Assembly (NCBI GenBank): GCA_016281555.1
Contig: JAEEIV010000043.1
Coordinates: 1-56,192 of the forward strand
Direction of reading: 5' to 3'
DNA: 56,192 nt
From: Lachnospiraceae bacterium
Lineage (GTDB): Bacteria > Bacillota > Clostridia > Lachnospirales > Lachnospiraceae
Positions 16,771 to 23,982 of the stretch are shown here, in pieces. Positions within the stretch are counted from its first letter, which is position 1. The number at the start of each line of letters is the position of its first letter. Under the pieces are notes generated by a model that made no database searches, was not told where the DNA came from, and was given only the letters and a program-made list of their open reading frames with translations. The position numbers and the translations under genes were made by a program.

Positions 16771-17733
16771 TTATTTGCCGTTTTTCTGAAGCACGAAGCC
16801 CATCCACTCTCCGAGCCGGTCCTCGCCGAGGAGGGTCAGTTTTTCGTTTTTCCGGAAAGCCTCAAGCAGCGCCTCCCGTTTCGAATCGATGATCCCGGAA
16901 ACGAGAAGATACGCTCCCGTCTTCATGTGCCGGACGACTTCCTTCTGTAGCGGAATGATGACGTCCGCGAGGATGTTTGACACGACGACGTCGTAGGACT
17001 CGAAGCCGGCGGCTTCCTGCACTTCGGGATCGTCAATGATATTGCCTAAAAGGAACGCGGCCTTTTCCCCGGGGACCCCGTTCACCTGCGCATTCTCTTC
17101 TGCCGCCTCAACGGCGAGCGGATCGATGTCCGTCGCGAAAGCGAAGGAGGCGCCGCGTTTTACCGCAAGGATCGAGAGGATGCCGCTGCCGGTACCGACG
17201 TCCAGCACCCGGTCGCCCGGTTTCATGTATTTCGACAATGCCTTGATGGATAGCTGCGTCGTCTCGTGCGATCCCGTGCCGAACGCGGTCCCGGGATCGA
17301 TCTCAATGAGCAGTTTCCCCTCCGCGTTTTCGGGCATTGCCTCCCACGTCGGCTTGATCAGCACGTCGTCCACCGTGAACGGATGGAAAAACGCCTTCCA
17401 GTTGTTCACCCAGTCCTCATCCTCGGTTTCCTCTTCCGAAATCGTAAGCGGGCCGGCGTCCATAAACGCCTTCAGACCGTCCAGTCCCTCCCGGACGGCA
17501 GAAAGAATCGGGCCGGATCCCTCCGTCCCGTCCATGTAAAAGATCACTTCCGCCCTGCCGTCGTCCGGCAATTGCTTCGGCATGACTTCCTCGTAGATCT
17601 CCAGCGTGTCACCGGGCAGGATCGGCTTCCGGTCCCGGATCTCGACGTTCGTGATCCCGCATTCCGAAAGCGTTTCCGCGACCAGCTCCTCCGCTTCCGA
17701 AGTCGTTTCGATCGTATACTTTTTCCACTTCAT
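16771..17733 (-). CDS. prmA: ribosomal protein L11 methyltransferase PrmA
   Basis: 320 residues. The N-terminal substrate-recognition region ends at the linker WVNNWKAFFHPFTV. The SAM domain has IDPGTAFGTGSHETT, VLDVGTGSGILSI and VVSNILADVIIPL (NPPY-like NIL loop), as in PrmA. It trimethylates L11 residues. It begins 3 nt after the carboxypeptidase stop with a poor RBS, suggesting translational coupling. Confidence 0.96.
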   Translation of the reverse strand: MKWKKYTIETTSEAEELVAETLSECGITNVEIRDRKPILPGDTLEIYEEVMPKQLPDDGRAEVIFYMDGTEGSGPILSAVREGLDGLKAFMDAGPLTISEEETEDEDWVNNWKAFFHPFTVDDVLIKPTWEAMPENAEGKLLIEIDPGTAFGTGSHETTQLSIKALSKYMKPGDRVLDVGTGSGILSILAVKRGASFAFATDIDPLAVEAAEENAQVNGVPGEKAAFLLGNIIDDPEVQEAAGFESYDVVVSNILADVIIPLQKEVVRHMKTGAYLLVSGIIDSKREALLEAFRKNEKLTLLGEDRLGEWMGFVLQKNGK

Positions 17734-17736
17734 GGC

Positions 17737-19344
17737 CTATTCGATGAGCATCCCGCCGTCCGTGAACTGATGCAGGACGCCGTCAATGATCATTTTTCCT
17801 TTCACAAGTCTTCCGTCCGCCTGCGCGTAAAACTTCTGTCCTCCGTATTCGAACCAGCCGGAAACCAATTCATAATCCGGCCCGGCGTAGAATTGCCCGA
17901 TGAAGCCTTTTCCGAGACCGCCGTCCGCGTTCGCGTAATAGCAATGACCGTCCATGGTCTCCACCGCGCCGATCCGGAGCATGCCTTTCCCGTCGAAGGC
18001 GAACCGCTGCCCGTTCCAGTCCGTGAAGCCGTCCGCCGGATTCACGGCGCCGTCGAAAAGGAACGCCGTCTGAACCGGCTTCTCTTTTCCGGCGGCATCC
18101 ACCGTAAACACCTGAATGGCGTAGCTTCCCTTCTGGCTGACGTTGAACCGGTATTCGACGTTTTGCCCGACGGGCGTATTGTTATGAAACACGGCAGAGG
18201 ACGTGCCTTTCCTGAGATCCCAGTACACGACCCGGGCGCGGGCGGCATTGTGCTCCGTCGAATAACGGACCGTCACGGAGGACTCGTCTTCCGCCACGAT
18301 CTTAATGTCGTGCGGGAACGCCTGGAGCGTCGTCTTCGTCCCGTTGAACCGCGCATAGGCGAATTCGGCAATGTTCTGCGTGTCCAGCGCCGCGAGCCCC
18401 TCGTCCGAGTGCATCGTGCAGACGTAGAACCGCTTCCCGTTCCGCTCAAACGCCGTAAGAAGGGTTCCCTTTGCGCCGTACGTGCTGCCCGGTTTTCCGG
18501 CAAATACGCCGGGATAGGAATGGATCATGGTGTGGGTATTGTTCATGGAGCGGATGCCGGCGTAATCGGTCGCCGGGATCGAATAACTCAGCGTGCCGAG
18601 GATCTTTTTCAGTGACTCGTTGTGCACCGCCTCGCGGAGCACCATGGCCATGTCGTAGGCGCAGGTGTAATGCCCCTCCTCGTCGAGGCCGTGTGCGTTC
18701 ACGAAATGCGAATGCGTGAGCCCCATTTCCGCCATCCGGTCGTTCATCATCTCCGTGAACGCTTCGATGCTGCCCGCGACGTGCATGGCGAGAATGTTTC
18801 CCGCCGCATTCGTGGACGGAAGGATGAGGGCATGAAGAAGGTCGCGCACCGTGACCTTTTCACCCGGTTTGAACGAAGGACGGACGCCCGAGGAATAGAT
18901 CGCCAGATGAGAAGCCACGGCCTCTTCCGGGATCAAGACTTCATTGTCGAGGGAAACGGATTCGACGGTGACGAGCGCCGTCAGGACCTTCGTGATGCTG
19001 GCCGGACGGTAGGCTTCGTACATGTTCCGCCCGAGGAAAAGATTCCCGTCGTCGTCCACCACGGCGAAACCGAGGCTGTCCGTCCGAAGATCGGAACAGT
19101 TTCCCGCTTCCTTCGGATCCAAGGGCACGTCCGGGCTGTCCGTCGGGTCCACTGACACCTCGATCGTCTCTCCGTGCTCGTCGGTCTCATACCGGTGGGA
19201 TTCCGAAGTATCCTGCCAGGAATCCGTGTTTCCCGGTGTTCCCGTGCCTTGCGACGGCTTCCCCTCCGCGCAGCCGAACAGAGCCGCTGAAAGCAGCAGG
19301 GCCGAAAGCAGGGCGATTCGTTTTTTCAGGGAGCGGGGGCTCAT
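17737..19344 (-). CDS. D-alanyl-D-alanine carboxypeptidase-like lipoprotein with C-terminal wall-binding-type repeats
   Basis: 535 residues. A signal with lipobox LFGC (about residue 25) is followed by an acidic linker and a peptidase S11 domain. SxxK is SITK in RPASITKVLTALV, and SxN is STN in PSTNAAGN. The third box is GKPGSTYGAKG, with Pro where S11 enzymes have KTG. The C-terminal about 110 residues contain FAFDGKGM, YYANADGGLGKG and FYAQADGRLVKGK units resembling choline/glucan-binding repeats, which suggest attachment to a wall polymer. Likely role: trimming D-Ala from peptidoglycan stem peptides, with catalytic competence uncertain because of the KPG box. First gene of the seven-gene operon; no clear promoter was recognised upstream. 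Confidence 0.88.
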   Translation of the reverse strand: MSPRSLKKRIALLSALLLSAALFGCAEGKPSQGTGTPGNTDSWQDTSESHRYETDEHGETIEVSVDPTDSPDVPLDPKEAGNCSDLRTDSLGFAVVDDDGNLFLGRNMYEAYRPASITKVLTALVTVESVSLDNEVLIPEEAVASHLAIYSSGVRPSFKPGEKVTVRDLLHALILPSTNAAGNILAMHVAGSIEAFTEMMNDRMAEMGLTHSHFVNAHGLDEEGHYTCAYDMAMVLREAVHNESLKKILGTLSYSIPATDYAGIRSMNNTHTMIHSYPGVFAGKPGSTYGAKGTLLTAFERNGKRFYVCTMHSDEGLAALDTQNIAEFAYARFNGTKTTLQAFPHDIKIVAEDESSVTVRYSTEHNAARARVVYWDLRKGTSSAVFHNNTPVGQNVEYRFNVSQKGSYAIQVFTVDAAGKEKPVQTAFLFDGAVNPADGFTDWNGQRFAFDGKGMLRIGAVETMDGHCYYANADGGLGKGFIGQFYAGPDYELVSGWFEYGGQKFYAQADGRLVKGKMIIDGVLHQFTDGGMLIE

Positions 19345-19397
19345 GATCCGTCAAACTCCGTTCTTCTCACATCCGTGCAATTTCGATTTACAAAAAA

Positions 19398-19418
19398 GGG
19401 GGCTTCCGAAGAAGCCCC
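19398..19418 (-). terminator. terminator after tRNA-Arg
   Basis: Minus-strand GGGGCTTC-TTCG-GAAGCCCC followed by six or more U: an 8-bp stem with a UUCG tetraloop, starting 7 nt after the tRNA. Confidence 0.92.
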
Positions 19419-19425
19419 TTCCCTT

Positions 19426-19499
19426 TGCGTGCGACAGGATTCGAACCCACGACCTTCTGGTCCGTAGCCAGACGCTCTATCCAGCTGAGCTACGCACGC
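19426..19499 (-). tRNA. tRNA-Arg (anticodon ACG)
   Basis: A 74-nt cloverleaf: acceptor GCGTGCG/CGCACGC with discriminator A, D arm TAGCTCAGCTGGATAGAGC, anticodon arm TCTGG-CTACGGA-CCAGA (ACG, presumably read as ICG), and T arm with GGTTCGAATCC. CCA is not encoded. It has its own promoter and terminator. Confidence 0.97.
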
Positions 19500-19522
19500 A
19501 TTTGTCTTAACGACAATGAGGT

Positions 19523-19551
19523 ATTATAACCGCTTCTTCTCGGTTTGTCAA
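19523..19551 (-). promoter_or_regulatory. promoter of tRNA-Arg
   Basis: Minus-strand TTGACA, 17-nt spacer, TATAAT, ending about 24 nt before the tRNA. Confidence 0.9.
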
Positions 19552-19568
19552 CCGTTTTTCGGAAGGAT

Positions 19569-20588
19569 TCAGAACCGGAAAAACGCCCGGAGCGCTTCCT
19601 CCGTTCCTTCCGCTTCCTCGATGCTGCCCAGCCCTTCCGAAATGCCGAGCAACAGGATCCCGCATACGACGATGAGTACCGCCAGATACTGACTCTTCTT
19701 CAGTTTTTCCTTCAGGAAGATCCTGGAAAGGATCACCGAAACGATGCAGTACGAAGCCACCACCGGGGCCGCCAGGACCGGATCGCGGCTCATGGCAAAC
19801 ACGTAAAACACCTGTCCGAACTGCTCGGCGACGGCTGCGGCGCCTTTCGGCCATTCACTCTTCCGGAACGGATTGTAGGGCTTCTTCTCCTTGATCCAGA
19901 GGAAGATGAAAGCGCCGATCCCGGCAATGAAAAACGTCAGTCCGTACAGTACGAGCACGTCGATCTCGCCGAGGCCGAGTCCCACCTCTCCGTCCAGAAT
20001 AATGCCGTCCGCGGCCGTGCCGATCGTGTCAAATACACAGTAGAGGATCGGGAACAATAACGCCAATGCGCCGTACCGGTATTTCCGGTTCCCGGATTCC
20101 TTGATGACCGCGCGTTCTTCCTTCGAAAGACGCTGCTCCACGATCGCCAGAAGAATCACGCCGGCAATGACCGCCACGGTTCCGGCGACGTCTAACGCCG
20201 TATACTCTTCCCAGAAATTCGTGATCTTTCCGGTGACCAGGAAAAAGACCACCATGGCAAGCATTGAAAAGGCGCCGGAGGCATTCTGCACCGGAGAAAC
20301 GATCGAGATCTCCAAATACCTGAGACCGGCATAGCCGATGACCATCGAAATGATGTACCCGAGTGATGCCGGAAGGTACTTGATCCCGTTCGTAAAGATG
20401 GAACTTCCGTTCAACCGACTTTCGGAAAAAGGAATGAGCGCCAGGGATACGATCCCCATCACCAGACCGACCCAGACCGCCAGTTTCAGATGTGAATACC
20501 GGTCGTGTTCATCCGTTCCCTTTTTGTAGAACAGATCGGCCACGCCCCAGCCGATCACGCAAATGACCGCAAAAAACAGCCACGACAT
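19569..20588 (-). CDS. EamA/DMT-family membrane transporter
   Basis: 339 residues with about ten hydrophobic segments in two halves, the pattern of the EamA (drug/metabolite transporter) family: an N-terminal FFAVICVIGWGVADLFYKKG, a YLEISIVSPVQN segment before a hydrophobic helix, and a late AAPVVASYCIVSVILSRIFLKEKL, the typical final EamA motif. Hydrophilic loops separate the halves around residues 165-190. Substrate not deducible. GGGAG precedes the ATG by about 10 nt. Confidence 0.88.
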   Translation of the reverse strand: MSWLFFAVICVIGWGVADLFYKKGTDEHDRYSHLKLAVWVGLVMGIVSLALIPFSESRLNGSSIFTNGIKYLPASLGYIISMVIGYAGLRYLEISIVSPVQNASGAFSMLAMVVFFLVTGKITNFWEEYTALDVAGTVAVIAGVILLAIVEQRLSKEERAVIKESGNRKYRYGALALLFPILYCVFDTIGTAADGIILDGEVGLGLGEIDVLVLYGLTFFIAGIGAFIFLWIKEKKPYNPFRKSEWPKGAAAVAEQFGQVFYVFAMSRDPVLAAPVVASYCIVSVILSRIFLKEKLKKSQYLAVLIVVCGILLLGISEGLGSIEEAEGTEEALRAFFRF

Positions 20589-20640
20589 TTGAATGCATCT
20601 CCCTTCACAAAGCCACGTATTTCAAGCCGCCGACAGCATT

Positions 20641-20669
20641 ATTTTACCTAAAAGACGGCCATTATTCAA
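20641..20669 (-). promoter_or_regulatory. promoter of the EamA transporter gene
   Basis: Minus-strand TTGAAT, 17-nt spacer, TAAAAT, about 50 nt upstream of the ATG and just beyond the end of the methyltransferase gene. Confidence 0.6.
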
Positions 20670-20686
20670 GGACTATTTTGCCCGGC

Positions 20687-21943
20687 CTACACCACCTGGA
20701 ACAGATAAAACTTCAGGTATTCCGTCTCCGGCACGTTCCAGAGCACCGGGTGGTCCGCGGCCTGCTGCCGGACCTCGATCTGTTTGAGTTCCACGCCCGC
20801 GTCTTTCGCCGCGCTCCGAAGCATCTTTTCAAAACGCTCGTTCGGCATGAAGTGCGAGCAGGAAGCCGTCGCGAGATATCCGCCGCGGGGCAGGAGTTTC
20901 ATTGCCCGGTAATTGATCTCCTTATAGCCTTTTTCCGCGTTCTCCGCGGTTTTTCTGGATTTCGTGAACGCGGGCGGATCCAGAATGATGAAATCGTAAG
21001 GATGTCCGCCCTGCTTTTCCAATGCGGGCAAAAGATCGAATACGTCGGCGACGAGGAAGTCCATCCGGTTTTCGAGCCCGTTTAGCACGGCGTTCTGTTT
21101 CGCCATGTCGATTGCCGCAGCCGACACGTCGACCGCCGTCACGTGCAATGCTTCTCCCTTTGCCGCATTCAGCGCAAACGAGCCGGTGTGCGTAAAGCAG
21201 TCCAGCACCTTCTTTCCTTTCGCAAGGCGCATGACCGCGAGGCGGTTGTATTTCTGGTCCAGGAAAAAGCCCGTCTTCTGGCCGTTCTCCACGTCCACAG
21301 AATAAGTGATCCCGTTCTCCGTGATCCGCGTCACGGCGCTTTCCGGCACGGTTTCGTCCCCGAACCGGTACCAGCCCTTGTATTTCGGAAGGCCCTCCAG
21401 CGTCCTGATGCTGCTTTCGTTCCGTTCGTAAAGCCCGTCAATGATTTCTCCGCCCGCCCTGAGCTGCCGCACGATCTCGCGGAAGATGAAGTCCTTCCGG
21501 TCGTCAATGCCCTTCGAGAGGACCTCTGCGACGAGAAGATTCGAGAACCGGTCGACGGTCAGGCCCGGAAATCCGTCCGCCTCTCCGAAAATGAGGCGGC
21601 AGGCGGAAAAATCCGCACCCATCACGGTTCTCCGGTAGTCCAGAGCGTACTGGATCCGACGGAAAAAGAACGCTTCGTCGAAGCGGTCGTTGGCGTTTTT
21701 GGAAAGGATCCGGACACGGATCTTGCTTTTCGCATTGAAAAAGCCGGTGCCGAGGTATTTGCCGCCTTCGGTCACGACGTCCGAAAGCGCGCCGTCCGGC
21801 ACTTCGCCGTCGTTTGCGGGACGGCCGTCCTGAAGCAATACGGAAAGCACCTCTCCCTCATACACCCATGGGTGACCGTCTTCCACCCAGCGCGTGCCCT
21901 TTTTCGTGATCACAGTCTTCGGAAAATCGCGTTCCGTTTTCAT
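20687..21943 (-). CDS. class I SAM-dependent rRNA methyltransferase, RlmI-like
   Basis: 418 residues. An N-terminal PUA-type domain (GHPWVYEGEV, FFNAKSKIRVRIL) is followed by a central EEHGI-like region and a Rossmann SAM domain with DCFTHTGSFALNAA (SAM loop), VTAVDVS and FIILDPPAFTKSR (DPPxF motif). This is the layout of RlmI/RlmK-type 23S rRNA m5C methyltransferases; the target base cannot be told from sequence. It begins 4 nt after the ANTAR gene stop. Confidence 0.9.
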   Translation of the reverse strand: MKTERDFPKTVITKKGTRWVEDGHPWVYEGEVLSVLLQDGRPANDGEVPDGALSDVVTEGGKYLGTGFFNAKSKIRVRILSKNANDRFDEAFFFRRIQYALDYRRTVMGADFSACRLIFGEADGFPGLTVDRFSNLLVAEVLSKGIDDRKDFIFREIVRQLRAGGEIIDGLYERNESSIRTLEGLPKYKGWYRFGDETVPESAVTRITENGITYSVDVENGQKTGFFLDQKYNRLAVMRLAKGKKVLDCFTHTGSFALNAAKGEALHVTAVDVSAAAIDMAKQNAVLNGLENRMDFLVADVFDLLPALEKQGGHPYDFIILDPPAFTKSRKTAENAEKGYKEINYRAMKLLPRGGYLATASCSHFMPNERFEKMLRSAAKDAGVELKQIEVRQQAADHPVLWNVPETEYLKFYLFQVV

Positions 21944-21947
21944 TCCG

Positions 21948-22532
21948 TCACCCGTACGTTTTTATGATCTCTTCCGCGACGTTCCGTTTCGGAACGCAGC
22001 GGTTCATTGCCTGTTTTTCGATGAAGCGGTGCGCGTCCTGCTCGGTCATCTTGAGTTCGCTGATGAGGAGCCATTTCGCGCGGTTGATGAGCCGGATCTC
22101 CTTCATCTTCTCTTCCAGCGACTGCGTCTTGCTTTCGGACTTCCGGGTCCGCTCCCTGGCGCTCACGAGCCACCCCGACGCGGTTTCCAGTATGCTTTCG
22201 GAAAGCGGTTTCTGCAAAAGAAACACGCCGTGCTTCGCAAGTTTCTCATAGGAAGCGCTGAACTGTTCCGTCTCCGCGAGGAAAAGCACGACCGCATCCG
22301 TTTCCGCCACGGCGTCGATCGCAAACCGGACGGTCCCGCCTTCCGATGGATGATCGTCCAGAATGATGAAATCGAAGGCGCGCTCCGCCATGCCGCGTTT
22401 CGCGCTGCTCACGTTCGTGACGACGTTCACGGGAGAAAAGAAGGGCGCGGAAAAGACGCCCGAAAGGACTTCGACGTTCCTTTCCGACGGCGACATGATC
22501 AGCACGCTGTAGACCTGTTCCTGCAGGTTCAC
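21948..22532 (-). CDS. response-regulator-like protein with ANTAR RNA-binding domain
   Basis: 194 residues from a GTG start preceded by GGGGGA. A receiver-like domain (about 1-125) has the phospho-site region FIILDDHP and the conserved Lys in LLQKPL, but lacks the usual N-terminal acidic pair (MSPSERN), so phosphorylation is doubtful. After a coiled linker, the C-terminal ANTAR domain (about 138-192) shows EEIRLINRAKWLL-type spacing and MTEQDAHRFIEKQA. ANTAR proteins bind paired hexaloop hairpins in mRNA leaders and prevent termination, often at nitrogen genes (NasT, AmiR, NasR). It lies 25 nt after a glnA-like gene and divergently from a glnN gene with a leader terminator, its likely target. 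Confidence 0.9.
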   Translation of the reverse strand: MNLQEQVYSVLIMSPSERNVEVLSGVFSAPFFSPVNVVTNVSSAKRGMAERAFDFIILDDHPSEGGTVRFAIDAVAETDAVVLFLAETEQFSASYEKLAKHGVFLLQKPLSESILETASGWLVSARERTRKSESKTQSLEEKMKEIRLINRAKWLLISELKMTEQDAHRFIEKQAMNRCVPKRNVAEEIIKTYG

Positions 22533-22557
22533 CTTTCCGTCCCCCGTTTCCTTACGC

Positions 22558-23769
22558 TTACTCCGAGCAGTAGATCTCCCGGATCTTCTTCGGCAGGGAA
22601 GTCCGGATGAACGCGTCTTCCAGCGCCGCTTCCTTCGCTTTTTCCAGACTCTCCGGGAGTTTCTTCAGACCGGAAAGTTCCGCCTCGTCCGTCCGGAACA
22701 GGTTCTTGTCCGTCGGTGCAGGCGGCATCATGCCGTCCCGGATCCCTCGTAATGCGGCCCGGATGATGAGCGTGAACGCAAGATACGGATTCGCGAGCGG
22801 ATCCGGAGAACGAAGTTCCGCCCGGCAATACTCTTCCGCTGCCGCCGGCACCCTGACGAGCTGCGACCGGTTTTCACCGGACCAGGAGACGTACCGCGGC
22901 GCCTTCATCTGACCGAGCCGCTCGTAGGACGCCTCGACCGGATTCAAGAACACCGTCATCGGCACTGCCTTATCGAGGATCCCGGCAATAAGGTGCGGCA
23001 GCATCTCCCCGGATTTCCCCGGACGCACGGAGATGTTGATGTGGAAGCCGTTTCCCGGGGCGCCCTTGATCGGCTTCGGCGAAAAGTTCGCGGCGAGGCC
23101 GTTTTTCCTCGCGACGCTCTTCACAACGGTCTGGAACGTCATTGCATTGTCGGCCGCTTCCAGCGCCTCCGTATAGCGGAAGTCGATCTCGTTCTGACCC
23201 GGTCCCTCCTCGTGATGCGAGCTTTCCGGACGGATGCCCATCTGCTCCAGCGTCAGGCAGATCTCCCGCCGCACGTTCTCGCCCTTGTCTTCCGGGGCAA
23301 TGTCCATGTATCCCGCATGATCGTAAGGGATCGACGTGGGTTCATTGTTCTCATCGAGTTCGAACAGATAAAACTCCTGTTCCGCGCCGAAATAGAACGT
23401 ATAGCCCTCCGCCTTCGCATCTTCGACCGCGGTTTTCAAAAGGGCGCGGGTGTCACATTCGAACGGCCGCCCGTCCGGATAGGTGATGCTGCAGAACATG
23501 CGGACCACCTTGCCGTGTTCCGGCCGCCACGGGAGCACCATGAGCGTTTCCGGCTCCGGATGCAGAAAGAGATCCGAATGGGACTCGTCCCCGAACCCCC
23601 GGATCGCCGAGGCGTCGAAGGCAATGCCGTACGTAAACGCACGCGGCAGTTCCTCCGGCATGATCGAAATATTCTTCTGTCTGCCGAACACGTCAGCGAA
23701 CATCAGACGAATGAACTTCACGCCCTCTTCCTGAACGTACTGCAGAACTTCTTCCTTGGAATAATTCAT
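22558..23769 (-). CDS. glnA: glutamine synthetase type I, C-terminally short
   Basis: 403 residues from MNYSKEEV; GGAGG lies 5 nt before this ATG, so a longer frame upstream is not used. Active-site blocks are intact: FGAEQEFYLFE (metal Glu), EEGPGQNEIDF (metal Glu), GNGFHINIS (His), SWSGENRSQLVRVP and AELRSPDPLANPYLAF. It ends at IREIYCSE and lacks roughly 30-40 residues of the usual GSI tail, so it is shorter than the common 440-470. The protein makes glutamine from glutamate, ammonia and ATP, or is a relative with a sensing role. First gene of an operon with the ANTAR regulator. Confidence 0.92.
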   Translation of the reverse strand: MNYSKEEVLQYVQEEGVKFIRLMFADVFGRQKNISIMPEELPRAFTYGIAFDASAIRGFGDESHSDLFLHPEPETLMVLPWRPEHGKVVRMFCSITYPDGRPFECDTRALLKTAVEDAKAEGYTFYFGAEQEFYLFELDENNEPTSIPYDHAGYMDIAPEDKGENVRREICLTLEQMGIRPESSHHEEGPGQNEIDFRYTEALEAADNAMTFQTVVKSVARKNGLAANFSPKPIKGAPGNGFHINISVRPGKSGEMLPHLIAGILDKAVPMTVFLNPVEASYERLGQMKAPRYVSWSGENRSQLVRVPAAAEEYCRAELRSPDPLANPYLAFTLIIRAALRGIRDGMMPPAPTDKNLFRTDEAELSGLKKLPESLEKAKEAALEDAFIRTSLPKKIREIYCSE

Positions 23770-23805
23770 CGCGGCCTCCTTTATTTCAGTAAAGACTACG
23801 GAACT

Positions 23806-23834
23806 AGTATACAACATCGAACCCGATTTTTCCA
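23806..23834 (-). promoter_or_regulatory. promoter of glnA-ANTAR operon
   Basis: Minus-strand TGGAAA, 17-nt spacer, TATACT. Back to back with the glnN promoter; the two -35 boxes are about 30 nt apart. Confidence 0.55.
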
Positions 23835-23865
23835 TAATTTTTCAGCGCTGTCGGGAGAATAACGC

Positions 23866-23894
23866 TTGACAACTCGCCGTTCCGGGTTTACAAT
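23866..23894 (+). promoter_or_regulatory. promoter of the glnN-pyrG operon
   Basis: TTGACA, 17-nt spacer, TACAAT. The predicted start of transcription is near 23901, directly before the attenuator hairpins. Confidence 0.85.
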
Positions 23895-23901
23895 GGTCCC
23901 G

Positions 23902-23948
23902 TCGAAGGCAAAGGCGTCTTTGAACTTTAGGGTTCAAGGCGCCTTTTT
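23902..23948 (+). promoter_or_regulatory. leader attenuator: ANTAR-like hairpin overlapping an intrinsic terminator
   Basis: Terminator: AAAGGCG + CTTTGAAC pairs with GTTCAAGG + CGCCTTT (23910-23925 / 23932-23946; one bulged T), followed by a T-run to 23948. Alternative hairpin: TCGAAGGC (23902-23909) pairs with GTCTTTGA (23916-23923), including G-U pairs, leaving hexaloop AAAGGC, which has A at loop position 1 and G at 4, the ANTAR hairpin rule. The two are mutually exclusive. No upstream gene could need this terminator, since glnA is divergent. A first (P1) hairpin was not found. Confidence 0.7.
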
Positions 23949-23982
23949 CTATTGGAATCAAGCATTGAAAGGAGTGCGGAAC

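Noticed and set aside
17266-18615. 449-codon plus-strand open frame across prmA and the carboxypeptidase
   Set aside because: Antisense to two genes with clear catalytic motifs.
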